This document shows positions 38,029 through 47,067 of a stretch of 64,000 nt of DNA, one piece after another. The notes beneath the pieces are model-generated. The model was not told the origin of the DNA, did no database searches, and saw only the letters and a list, made by a program, of their open reading frames with translations. A program made the position numbers and the translations under genes. This DNA is from Bacteroidales bacterium (GTDB taxonomy: Bacteria; Bacteroidota; Bacteroidia; Bacteroidales; JAADJA01), in NCBI GenBank assembly GCA_020438105.1, contig JAGQVE010000004.1:101504-165503 (forward strand), read 5' to 3'. Position 1 is the first letter of the stretch. Each line of letters opens with the position of its first letter.

Positions 38029-38060
38029 AAATTAAAAAAAATCTAGAAAACCGAATAATT

Positions 38061-40349
38061 ATGAAAAAAGCAATTTACTTTTTGGGATTACTGTTATTAT
38101 GCAGCAATCTCATATTTGCACAAACACACATTATTTCTGCAACTTATGGGTCCTCCTATGTTAAGAAACATCCAATAGGCGGAGGTTCAGGAACCTATAT
38201 CAATCTTTCTGGTCCTGGAGGAAGTGCATTCGGGCCATCCGCAAACGATTCACACCTGTTTATATCCTGGTATACAGGCAAAATTTGGCGTTATAATTTA
38301 GACGGATCCGGGGGCAGCCTATGGTTTGATTACGCTAATAATGTATCCGGAAGTTATACAAACTATACGGTTAGCACTGCAATTAATGAAACCCATTTAT
38401 TTGTTGGAAATGAATACAATAATAAAGTGGTAAAAATTGATTTGAATAATCCCTCCAATTTTCAGGAGATTGATTTAACAGGATACGGAACGGGAACTTA
38501 TAGTAGAATTACTGCGTTTGTTACCGTAAATGACAATTACATTTTTTGTGGTGGAGGTAGTAACAATTATAGCACAAATATTGGGAGATGTGATTTGGAT
38601 GGTTCCAATAAAATGAAATTATTAGATTCAAATGGACCTGTTCAAGGGCTAGCTTGTGATGATACTTATCTTTATTGGCGAGATTATAACGGAAGTATCG
38701 GACGTTGTTATCATGATGGAACAAACGCAGAAAAAACCTGGATTACTGGTTTAAATGCTGGTTATATTTGGGGTATTCTGGTCGATGACAATCATGTTTA
38801 TGCTATGTATAGTTATAATAACCTTTATCGTTATGACATCGATGGTTCTAATCCCACTGACCTTGGCTCAGGATATTTAAATAGGGGTCTTTGTTTTGCA
38901 ACCTATTTAACTAATTTTGTGTGGGATGGGTCCACAGACAGTGATTGGAATACCTCATCAAACTGGGACATTGATATTGTTCCTAATGCCGAAGCAAATA
39001 TCACAATTCCTGATGTTTCAAATGATCCTGTAGTCAATTCCGGGACAAATGCCAGCGCATATAATATTACCTTAAACAGCGGTGCCACGTTAACCATGAA
39101 CTCCGGCAGTAGCTTAACAGTTTCTAACGCTTTTACTATTCAGGATGGAGGATCATTTATCGATAACGGTACTTTTACACTTAATGGATCGGCTACAATT
39201 CAGAAATCTGTTACTGATGGGATGTGGCAATTGGTATCCAGTCCGGTAAGTGGTGCAACAGCCAATGTGTTTTTAGGTGAATATTTGATGAGCTACACTG
39301 AAGCCACTGATACCTGGAATGAGATTATTGTTCCCGCTACGCCGCTCAATGTGGGGGTTGGTTATGCTTTGTGGGGAAATGCAAAAGGAGATTATTCTTT
39401 CACGGGCACTCCCAATACAGGTGATGTTTCCACCAGCTATACTTATACTCCTGGGGGTAATCCGAGCCATTATGGTTTTAACCTAATGGGTAATCCGTAT
39501 CCTTCAGGTATTGATTGGGATTTGCTAAACGAAACCTACGGTGCAATTTACCACTGGGATGGTTCAGCATATCAAAGTTGGAACGGAAGTGGAACCGGTT
39601 CGCAATACATTGAACCAATGGAAGCATTCATGATCTGGCCGGGCTCAGCAGGATCCTTCACTTTATCAAATAGCCATAGAACTCATATCCCGGTCACTAA
39701 GTCGGTACAAGCTGTCGACAAAATTATTATTCAAGCAGGTAATGATAATTATCAGGATGAATTATACATAATGTTCAATGAGGATGCAACAGCAGCATTT
39801 GACCTTGCTTATGATGCCTGGAAAATTTTAACAACTGAATCCGGAATTGCCCAGCTTTATACATTGATGGATAATAATCGTATGTCAATTGATCAGCAAC
39901 CCGAAGTTGATGAATTACATTTGGGATTTGCATGCGACAAGGAAGGTACATATACACTTAAAGCAATCCAGAATGATTTTGCTGGACATTTGTATCTGGA
40001 AGATCTTCAAAACGGAAATGTTCATGATCTTACGATTTCATCATATACTTTTGAATGGAATCCTCTTGAAAATGAGCATAGGTTCAATCTCCATTTCAGC
40101 CCAATGGGAATAGAAAATTCCAAACTCGAAGGAATATCCGTTTATACAGCCAATAAAGTATTGTATGTAAATTCCTCAGATCAAGAAGTACTTACACTTA
40201 AAATTCATGATATTATTGGACATCAAATAATGTCCCGAAAGCTCAATCAATCTGTAAATGAAATTCCACTTGCCATTAATCCTGGTATCTACCTGGTTAC
40301 GGTGAGTAACGGGAGTTCGTTCATTACCCAAAAAGTTTATGTAAAATAA
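38061..40349 (+). CDS. Secreted T9SS protein with propeller-like N-terminus (762 aa)
   Basis: A signal peptide (LLLLCSNLIFAQ) is followed by a propeller-like region (about 25-285) with repeated blades around D-G-S (YNLDGSGGSLW, CDLDGSNKMKLL, YDIDGSNPTDL), similar to DUF5050 domains. Next come FVWDGSTDSDWNTSSNWD and a beta-helix-like stretch, then a C-terminal module (about 390-680) shared with the protein at 41051-43591. The end is a T9SS type A sorting domain closing with QKVYVK. Probably a surface protein; no catalytic motif. Confidence 0.85.
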   Translation: MKKAIYFLGLLLLCSNLIFAQTHIISATYGSSYVKKHPIGGGSGTYINLSGPGGSAFGPSANDSHLFISWYTGKIWRYNLDGSGGSLWFDYANNVSGSYTNYTVSTAINETHLFVGNEYNNKVVKIDLNNPSNFQEIDLTGYGTGTYSRITAFVTVNDNYIFCGGGSNNYSTNIGRCDLDGSNKMKLLDSNGPVQGLACDDTYLYWRDYNGSIGRCYHDGTNAEKTWITGLNAGYIWGILVDDNHVYAMYSYNNLYRYDIDGSNPTDLGSGYLNRGLCFATYLTNFVWDGSTDSDWNTSSNWDIDIVPNAEANITIPDVSNDPVVNSGTNASAYNITLNSGATLTMNSGSSLTVSNAFTIQDGGSFIDNGTFTLNGSATIQKSVTDGMWQLVSSPVSGATANVFLGEYLMSYTEATDTWNEIIVPATPLNVGVGYALWGNAKGDYSFTGTPNTGDVSTSYTYTPGGNPSHYGFNLMGNPYPSGIDWDLLNETYGAIYHWDGSAYQSWNGSGTGSQYIEPMEAFMIWPGSAGSFTLSNSHRTHIPVTKSVQAVDKIIIQAGNDNYQDELYIMFNEDATAAFDLAYDAWKILTTESGIAQLYTLMDNNRMSIDQQPEVDELHLGFACDKEGTYTLKAIQNDFAGHLYLEDLQNGNVHDLTISSYTFEWNPLENEHRFNLHFSPMGIENSKLEGISVYTANKVLYVNSSDQEVLTLKIHDIIGHQIMSRKLNQSVNEIPLAINPGIYLVTVSNGSSFITQKVYVK

Positions 40350-40355
40350 TATTTC

Positions 40356-40395
40356 AAAAGGAATACCCTAACTGGGTATTCCTTTTGCTTTTTAA
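40356..40395 (+). terminator. Rho-independent terminator after the 762-aa T9SS gene
   Basis: AAAAGGAATACCC (40356-40368) pairs perfectly with GGGTATTCCTTTT (40374-40386) around TAACT, then GCTTTTTAA. A strong 13-bp stem. Confidence 0.88.
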
Positions 40396-40793
40396 TTGTA
40401 ATAGGCGACTTTGTAATTTTAAGGTCATTTATGAAATGGGGCAGGACCAATTTGCTGAATATAAAATAGAATTAGACTAACTGGATGAACTGGAAAGTAC
40501 TAAACTCAAAGTGTTAAGTCCAGAAAATGATTTTGGTAATAATGAATAATGTAAATAATGGCCTTGGAACTGATGCAAATGAAGCCCTAGGGTACGGGAT
40601 ATCAAATCTCAAGAATAGGTAGTGTGTGGATTGATATTGATCAGGATATTCAAAAATCTGAATTTATTTGGGAACATTAAACAATCACAATGCAACAAAC
40701 ACTTTAAAAGTATATGTAAAATAAATATGATAAAAGCAGTGATCAAACCCAAACACTGCCTTTGTCCACCCTGTCAAACCAAAAGAAAAGATT
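40396..40793 (+). pseudogene. Intergenic region with possible decayed T9SS C-terminus
   Basis: About 400 nt with no intact gene. At 40707-40724 the codons AAA GTA TAT GTA AAA TAA encode KVYVK-stop, the exact end shared by the T9SS proteins at 38061-40349 and 41051-43591. Upstream, frames are short and interrupted by stops. I read it as the remnant of a third related T9SS gene lost between the two copies; only the last six codons are matched, so this is tentative. Confidence 0.35.
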
Positions 40794-41033
40794 ATGAAAT
40801 ACTTAAAAACGCTTCTCTTAGCAGGTATTTTTCTATTTGCTATTTCTCTGCTACAAGCTCAAACTCCTCCTCACCCTAATGGCGGTAGTAATCCCGGTAT
40901 AGGAAGTACGCCCGTTGGAGGAGGTGCACCAATAAGCGGAGGACTCTTTATTTTGCTCACTTTATCCGCAGGATATGGTGCCAAACGAGTTTACCACATT
41001 TATAAAGATTCAAAAGAAACCAAAGATCAATAA
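40794..41033 (+). CDS. Small PID-CTERM-like exported protein, copy 2
   Basis: 79 aa. A signal peptide ends near LLQAQ and a Pro/Gly-rich linker (TPPHPNGGSNPGIGSTPVGG) almost identical to copy 1 leads to GAPISGG, a hydrophobic helix (LFILLTLSAGYGAK) and a basic tail. Linker and anchor are conserved while the signal peptide and tail differ. It ends 17 nt before the next T9SS gene, so the two are probably cotranscribed. Confidence 0.72.
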   Translation: MKYLKTLLLAGIFLFAISLLQAQTPPHPNGGSNPGIGSTPVGGGAPISGGLFILLTLSAGYGAKRVYHIYKDSKETKDQ

Positions 41034-41050
41034 CCCAAAATGGATTTAAA

Positions 41051-43591
41051 ATGAAAAAAATAACAATTATAATCTTGTCAATTATTGCGTTTGGGAGTTT
41101 CACATTTTCTCAAAGCAATACAATAACATTTACAAGTAATTCGGGATTTACGTGGTCAGAGAACGGACACTCCTTTACCAGGTCTGGGGAAGGTTATATA
41201 TGGACAAGCCCTGTACATAGCTCTCCTTATTCCTTTGGATGTAATACTTCCTATGGTACTTGTCAGGTTGATAAATCCCTTAATCCCTTTGAACTCAACT
41301 CAATTTATATAGTTGGATCCTGGAATGGATTTAGTGTGAGAATCAAAGGACTTAATGCATCATCCAGTCAGTTATATTCTCAGGATATTTCAGTAACATC
41401 CTCCTTTGTTAAATATGATTTTTCAGGTTGGACCGGTATCAGCAAAATACAGGTAACTGCAATCAGCAATGGATGGTTTGTGATTGATGATATTGAATAT
41501 ACCAATATGAATGTTGCACCTTCAAATATTACACTGGACAACTCCTCCGTATTTGACGGAGATCCGTCGGGAACAACTGTAGGGACTTTTTCAACCACAG
41601 ATACTGAAGATCCTGGTTCTCATACCTATACTTTTGCTTCTGGAGGCATTGATAACAGTAGTTTTACCATTGAGGGAAATACTTTGAAAACTGCTTTTAC
41701 AGCCAATTATGCTACTAAGAGTAGTTACCTGATCAAAGTTCGTTCAACGGATCAGGGGAGTTTGTATTTTGAAAAAGATCTGACAATTACAGTTAATCCT
41801 GCTGCTATTATTTGGGATGGCCCGGTTATTACTTTTTCAAAAGGTGATTATGTCGATTGGACACTAGAAGCCAATCAGGATCGAATGACCGATAATGTAT
41901 GGATTACGAGGGCGGATAACCAGGGGATCTTCAACATTAATACTGAATCTTCATATTCATATTCGTATAGTCCTGAAGATACTGAATGGGCTACAGGTAG
42001 TTTAGGAGATTTTGCCAGCTTATCCTATGAACCATGGGAGGATTGGGCTTTATACTACCCTCCGGGAACAGTAGGAGTAAATGCTGTAATGCATATCATT
42101 TCTGAAAACATTTACATGAGTATTAAATTTACTTTTTGGAAATCAGGTGGAGGCGGCGGATTTACCTATGAAAGATCAACACCAGGGATAACTGCGCAGG
42201 ATCTTGCCTGGACCGGAGCAACAGATACTGACTGGGGTACTCCCAGTAATTGGGATTTAAGTGCAGTGCCAACAGCCATTGATAACGTTACCATTCCCAG
42301 CGTCACTAACGATCCAATAATTGATTGGCAGGGAGCAGAATGCAATAACCTCACCATCGAAAGCGGAGCAAGTTTGCATGCCGATGGCGCCCTGATCACA
42401 AACGGTACAGTTACCAATAATGGAACCTTCATCATCAATGCCATGCATTCAACTGGTGTATGGGAACTGATCGGTATACCGGTAGCAGATCAAACTGCTA
42501 ATATATTCCTTGGCAACTATTTGCAAACCTATACCGAAGCAACGGATACCTGGAACCAGGTAATAGAACCCACAACCGCTCTTGATCCTGGTTTGGGCTA
42601 TGCACTTTGGGAAAACACCAAAGTTGGCATAATGACCTATACAGGAACGCCCAATACAGGTGATTATTCAAGAACATTTACCTACACACCAGCTGGTAAT
42701 CCATTACATTATGGATTTAACCTGATGGGCAATCCTTACCCAAGTTATATTGACTGGAGTACACTGAATGTCACATATGGAGCCATATATCATTATGATG
42801 GATATTCATATAGTTCATGGAATGGAACCGGATTAGGTTCACAATATGTAAACCCCAGTGAAGGCTTTATGATCGCCCCCGGCTCCAGTGGTACCTTAAA
42901 CCTCACCAATGATTGTCGTGTATTAACAGCAGCAGCAAAATCATCAAATGCGAATGTAAATACCATCTCCCTGTCAGCAGGAAATGAAAGCTACACCGAC
43001 GGAGTTTACATCGTATTCAATGAATCAGCCACATCAAGTTTCGACCTGCAATACGATGCGTGGAAAATATTGACTACAGAGGATAATATTCCCCAGTTGT
43101 TTACACTCAGCAATGAGCAACAACTGAGTATAGATCAGCAACCAGCTTGTGATCAATTGGCCCTTGGATTCACTTGTATGAATAGCGGTACCTTCACCAT
43201 AGCCCAGCAACTGAATAATTTTAGTGGAGTGCTGTTTTTGGAAGATCTCAAAACAGGTACCATCCACGATTTAAGCAAGTCATCCTATACCTTCGACTGG
43301 AATGTGGGTGAAGATATTCACAGGTTTAATCTCCATTTCAGCCCTATGAGTATTAATAATGCCACATTCCAAAGATTGTCAATTTATACTGTAGGAGATA
43401 TTTTATTTGTTAATAATGCCAAGATTGAAAATCTGACACTATCTGTATTTGATTTGATAGGCAAACAGGTAATGAACCGTAAACTTAATCAAACAAACAA
43501 TGAAATTCCGCTAACAATTGATTCAGGAGTTTACCTTGTAACGGTGAGTAATGGTACAACTTATAAAACCCAAAAAGTATATGTGAAATAA
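41051..43591 (+). CDS. Secreted T9SS protein with cadherin-like repeat (846 aa)
   Basis: The signal peptide (SIIAFGSFTFSQ) is followed by a beta-sandwich domain (about 20-155), a cadherin-like repeat (about 157-251; VGTFSTTDTEDPGSHTYTF) and a second beta region. LAWTGATDTDWGTPSNWD then begins a module (about 385-770) shared with the 762-aa protein, including MGNPYP, EATDTWN and AWKILTTE. It ends in the T9SS type A domain with QKVYVK. A surface or secreted adhesin is the likely role. Confidence 0.85.
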   Translation: MKKITIIILSIIAFGSFTFSQSNTITFTSNSGFTWSENGHSFTRSGEGYIWTSPVHSSPYSFGCNTSYGTCQVDKSLNPFELNSIYIVGSWNGFSVRIKGLNASSSQLYSQDISVTSSFVKYDFSGWTGISKIQVTAISNGWFVIDDIEYTNMNVAPSNITLDNSSVFDGDPSGTTVGTFSTTDTEDPGSHTYTFASGGIDNSSFTIEGNTLKTAFTANYATKSSYLIKVRSTDQGSLYFEKDLTITVNPAAIIWDGPVITFSKGDYVDWTLEANQDRMTDNVWITRADNQGIFNINTESSYSYSYSPEDTEWATGSLGDFASLSYEPWEDWALYYPPGTVGVNAVMHIISENIYMSIKFTFWKSGGGGGFTYERSTPGITAQDLAWTGATDTDWGTPSNWDLSAVPTAIDNVTIPSVTNDPIIDWQGAECNNLTIESGASLHADGALITNGTVTNNGTFIINAMHSTGVWELIGIPVADQTANIFLGNYLQTYTEATDTWNQVIEPTTALDPGLGYALWENTKVGIMTYTGTPNTGDYSRTFTYTPAGNPLHYGFNLMGNPYPSYIDWSTLNVTYGAIYHYDGYSYSSWNGTGLGSQYVNPSEGFMIAPGSSGTLNLTNDCRVLTAAAKSSNANVNTISLSAGNESYTDGVYIVFNESATSSFDLQYDAWKILTTEDNIPQLFTLSNEQQLSIDQQPACDQLALGFTCMNSGTFTIAQQLNNFSGVLFLEDLKTGTIHDLSKSSYTFDWNVGEDIHRFNLHFSPMSINNATFQRLSIYTVGDILFVNNAKIENLTLSVFDLIGKQVMNRKLNQTNNEIPLTIDSGVYLVTVSNGTTYKTQKVYVK

Positions 43592-43598
43592 TCAATAA

Positions 43599-43640
43599 AA
43601 TGAGAGTATGGCCTTATATAGGCCATACTCTCATTATTAA
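43599..43640 (+). terminator. Terminator-like hairpin after the 846-aa T9SS gene
   Basis: AATGAGAGTATGGCCT (43599-43614) pairs perfectly with AGGCCATACTCTCATT (43620-43635) around TATAT. The following tract (ATTAAATT) is only moderately T-rich. Confidence 0.75.
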
Positions 43641-43663
43641 ATTCATACTTAATACACACACCG

Positions 43664-46600
43664 ATGAAACCCTTAAAAATTCTTTCCCTGTCAGCCCTGA
43701 TAATGCTTTATTTAGCCGGATTATCGCAAAATAACTGCCTCGAATTTGACGGATTCAATGATAGAGTGGTCGTTTCTAAAAGTTTAAATGGCTACTCTGA
43801 AATTACAGTGGAAGCCTGGGTAAATCCATATTCTTTCAATACGCAATCTCCTGACAATTTTATATCCAACGTGCTCGGGCATGATGATGCTTCAGTCTTA
43901 ATGCGTATTGGCGACGAAGATGCATCTAATATGGTGGACGATAACAGAGCACAATTTGTTGTAATTACTCAAAATGGTGGTGTTAAATGCAATTCAACTA
44001 CTGAAATGGAAGTTAATACCTGGTATCATATAGCTGGAACATACGATGGATCCAGTGTTAAAATATATGTTAACGGTATTTTGGAGGATTCAAAAGCGCT
44101 CACTGGTTCTGTTTCAACAGCTATGTCAGAAATAAATATTGGCGGACAAAACAGCAGTAGCAGATTTTTTGAAGGGAAAATTGATGATGCAAGAATTTGG
44201 AGTATTGCCAGGACTGAGGCTCAGTTACGACAAAATATATATACAGAAATATTGGGCAGCGAATCGGGTTTATTAGCTAATTATAAATTTGATGAAACTT
44301 CCGGGATAACTGCGTATGATGCTACTTCCAATAGTTATAACGGAGTATTAACCGATATGCAAAGTAATCAATGGAAAATTTCAAACGCTGTATTCGGGCC
44401 TAAAAACTGCCTTGAGTTTGACGGTTCTGACGATTATGTTGACTGCGGTATCGGACTTGATATCCCAGGCACAAGTATTACTATTGAAGCATGGATTTAT
44501 CCAACAGATTTTAAATCGTATTCGTTTTTAAATACAATAATTGGTAATGATTATTGGGGAGGGGTAGCAAGTGAAGGATATGTTTTCAGGTTTGGAGGGG
44601 CTTCCGGTGATCTTGATTTCACCATGTCGTTCGCTGGTGGATATTATTGGGCTTCAACAACTGCAGTTGGAGTACTAAATTTAAATGAATGGCAACACGT
44701 AGCGGTAACCTATAATGGCGTAGCGGTTAAATTATTTGTGAATGGGAAAAATGTACATACTGCAAATATATCTTCATCCATTGTTTCCTCCGGTCAAAAT
44801 GCAAGGATCGGTGATTCTCCGGGTGATCAGGGAGGACGTATGTTAAATGGCAAAGTCGATGAATTGCGTGTTTGGAATATAACAAGAACCGATCTTCAAA
44901 TCGCTGAAAATTTTTGCAGAACCATTATTGGTGAACAAACGGGGCTGGTGGCAAACTATACATTTGACAACAAACAGGGTTCATTACTTCAGGATTTTTC
45001 GGGTAATGGAAATGATGGTACTATTATGGGTAGTTCATCTACGCTATCCGGTACGATTGATTGGACGGATTGGGAAGTTTCATTCAGAGATTATGATGCC
45101 AGTTGGACCCCCGATGTATTAATTGGATTATACGTTAGCATAACCACCCCAGGTAAAGAACAGTCACATCTGATTGGTGATAATTCTGACGTTCAATTGT
45201 GGTTAGATTACAGTGAATATTGGTTACCGGTTATTCAATCCGGTGATACTTATGAAATAATTGCGGAAGGAACACCTGCATGGTCGCAATCTGCCGCTTA
45301 TAATATGTGGCTCAGTACTACCTATGATTATTGGGCTGAAGAAACCAACTGGAGCCTTGGCGAAAAACCCCAACCCTGGGACAATGTTGGAATATATTCT
45401 ATAAATGGCGGTGTTTCTCCGATGATATATTCAAATATTTATGAACCCTGGTCGTGCAATAATTTGGTGATAGGTACAGGAGCAATGGCCACTATTCCCC
45501 CTGTAAACGGGTTTGATGTACTTGGAAATCTGATCAATAATGGTACATTATATATCCAAAGTGATGTAAATGGAACAGGAAGCCTGATAGATGGAGGGGT
45601 GCTGTTAGGTGATGGTATATGGCGTACTGAACGCTACCTCCTTGCCGATCAATGGTGCAGCTTTTCACCTCCGTTTAACAATTTGCTTTCGGGTGTGTTT
45701 GATCTGCCCGGAGCAGGTGACCCTGATATTTATCTGTTGGAAAACAATGAGGAAACCTACGGTTATTCTTATATTATACCTACAGATGTTGGCCTCAATC
45801 CAATGGAAGGTTATATGGTTTGGGTTGACGGTGCAAATGCTGTTCCAGCGATAAGTTCATATATTTTCACCTTTGAAGGGACACCTTCCACGGGGCTTAC
45901 AGGTGCTGACAACAACCTGATCATATCAAACCCAGGAGGAGCCGAACGGGGCTGGAATTTGGCAGGTAATCCTTTTCTCTCTTCAATCGACTGGGAAGCA
46001 TCCGGTGGGTGGACCAAAACGGGTATTGATGCCACTACATACGTTTATAACGGTTCTGGAAACTGGGCTACCTATACATCAGGAACCGGGTTTTCAACAA
46101 ACGGGGGTAGCAGATATATTCCACCGGCACAAGGTTTTTTTGTGAAAGTAACCGATCCCGGCTCTGGTTATCCCACGTATGGCACCCTAAAAATGACTAA
46201 CGATGTAAGGGTTCATTCGGATATTTCATATCTTAAAATGGGAACCGAAAACCCAAACCTGATCAAACTTTCAGTGTTTGATGGCAGCTATACTGACGAA
46301 ACCAATGTTGCCCTGTTAACGGAATCAACAGAAGCATTCGATCCCCAGTACGATGCGTACAAGCTTTTTTCAAAAAATGAAGATATTCCTCAAATTTTCA
46401 CTTATGGGTCAACGGCATTAGCAACTAATTGCATCCCTGAAAAAGCAGATATTCCATTAAGTGTAACGTATAATCAAACAGGTGTTAGCCTGAGCTTACA
46501 GGTAGTTGAAAATAACGGGGCTCATGAATTATATCTTGAGGATAAATACACTAACACATTATTTAAAATAAGTGAAGAACCCTATTCTTTTACCTATGTG

Positions 46601-46888
46601 CCTGAAATGCCGGATCGTTTTGTATTGCATTTTAATCCGATGGAAATCAATGATATTCCCCTGGCTACTGTGAAGGTATTTGCAGATGGCGAAAACCTTC
46701 ATCTGATTAATTTAAGTGAATCAGATTTTTATGAAGTCCAAATCATTGATATTACCGGAAAGCTGCTCTTGAAAAAGGAGATCAAGGGATCGGAAAATCA
46801 AATTAGTATCCGACTTGAAACCGGACTCTATTTGGTCACTATTTCTGACAATAATAAAAATATTACTCAAAAAATATTTATTCACTGA
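43664..46888 (+). CDS. Secreted T9SS protein with two LamG/concanavalin A-like domains (1074 aa)
   Basis: A signal peptide (LIMLYLAGLSQ) is followed by two LamG-like jelly rolls, about 20-225 (CLEFDGFNDRVVV, INIGGQNSSSRFFEGKIDDARIW) and 245-470 (CLEFDGSDDYVDC, GKVDELRVWN). A linker, a beta module with AGNPFLSSIDW similar to the MGNPYP module of the two previous proteins, and a T9SS type A sorting domain (to KIFIH) complete it. LamG domains bind glycans or proteins, so a surface adhesin is likely. It ends in TGA. Confidence 0.88.
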   Translation: MKPLKILSLSALIMLYLAGLSQNNCLEFDGFNDRVVVSKSLNGYSEITVEAWVNPYSFNTQSPDNFISNVLGHDDASVLMRIGDEDASNMVDDNRAQFVVITQNGGVKCNSTTEMEVNTWYHIAGTYDGSSVKIYVNGILEDSKALTGSVSTAMSEINIGGQNSSSRFFEGKIDDARIWSIARTEAQLRQNIYTEILGSESGLLANYKFDETSGITAYDATSNSYNGVLTDMQSNQWKISNAVFGPKNCLEFDGSDDYVDCGIGLDIPGTSITIEAWIYPTDFKSYSFLNTIIGNDYWGGVASEGYVFRFGGASGDLDFTMSFAGGYYWASTTAVGVLNLNEWQHVAVTYNGVAVKLFVNGKNVHTANISSSIVSSGQNARIGDSPGDQGGRMLNGKVDELRVWNITRTDLQIAENFCRTIIGEQTGLVANYTFDNKQGSLLQDFSGNGNDGTIMGSSSTLSGTIDWTDWEVSFRDYDASWTPDVLIGLYVSITTPGKEQSHLIGDNSDVQLWLDYSEYWLPVIQSGDTYEIIAEGTPAWSQSAAYNMWLSTTYDYWAEETNWSLGEKPQPWDNVGIYSINGGVSPMIYSNIYEPWSCNNLVIGTGAMATIPPVNGFDVLGNLINNGTLYIQSDVNGTGSLIDGGVLLGDGIWRTERYLLADQWCSFSPPFNNLLSGVFDLPGAGDPDIYLLENNEETYGYSYIIPTDVGLNPMEGYMVWVDGANAVPAISSYIFTFEGTPSTGLTGADNNLIISNPGGAERGWNLAGNPFLSSIDWEASGGWTKTGIDATTYVYNGSGNWATYTSGTGFSTNGGSRYIPPAQGFFVKVTDPGSGYPTYGTLKMTNDVRVHSDISYLKMGTENPNLIKLSVFDGSYTDETNVALLTESTEAFDPQYDAYKLFSKNEDIPQIFTYGSTALATNCIPEKADIPLSVTYNQTGVSLSLQVVENNGAHELYLEDKYTNTLFKISEEPYSFTYVPEMPDRFVLHFNPMEINDIPLATVKVFADGENLHLINLSESDFYEVQIIDITGKLLLKKEIKGSENQISIRLETGLYLVTISDNNKNITQKIFIH

Positions 46889-46982
46889 TAACCTGATATA
46901 AAATTATTATGCTCAATGATTTATTATTTTAATTGAGGAAGTGAGTAAAAAGTGATCTGATAATTCTTATTTGTAAACTCAG

Positions 46983-47022
46983 AAATACCACCTGTAAAAT
47001 TGTAGGTGGTATTTTGTTTTAT
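46983..47022 (+). terminator. Rho-independent terminator downstream of the LamG T9SS gene
   Basis: AAATACCACCT (46983-46993) pairs with AGGTGGTATTT (47004-47014) around a 10-nt loop, followed by TGTTTTAT. It lies about 95 nt past the stop codon, closing the surface-protein locus. Confidence 0.75.
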
Positions 47023-47067
47023 ACAGTTAAAGATTTCTAAATTTGACCATCTTAAAAATTCAAAAAA

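Noticed and set aside
40622..40879. 85-aa ORF on the plus strand
   Set aside because: It overlaps the well-supported small exported protein in another frame and has no recognisable features.
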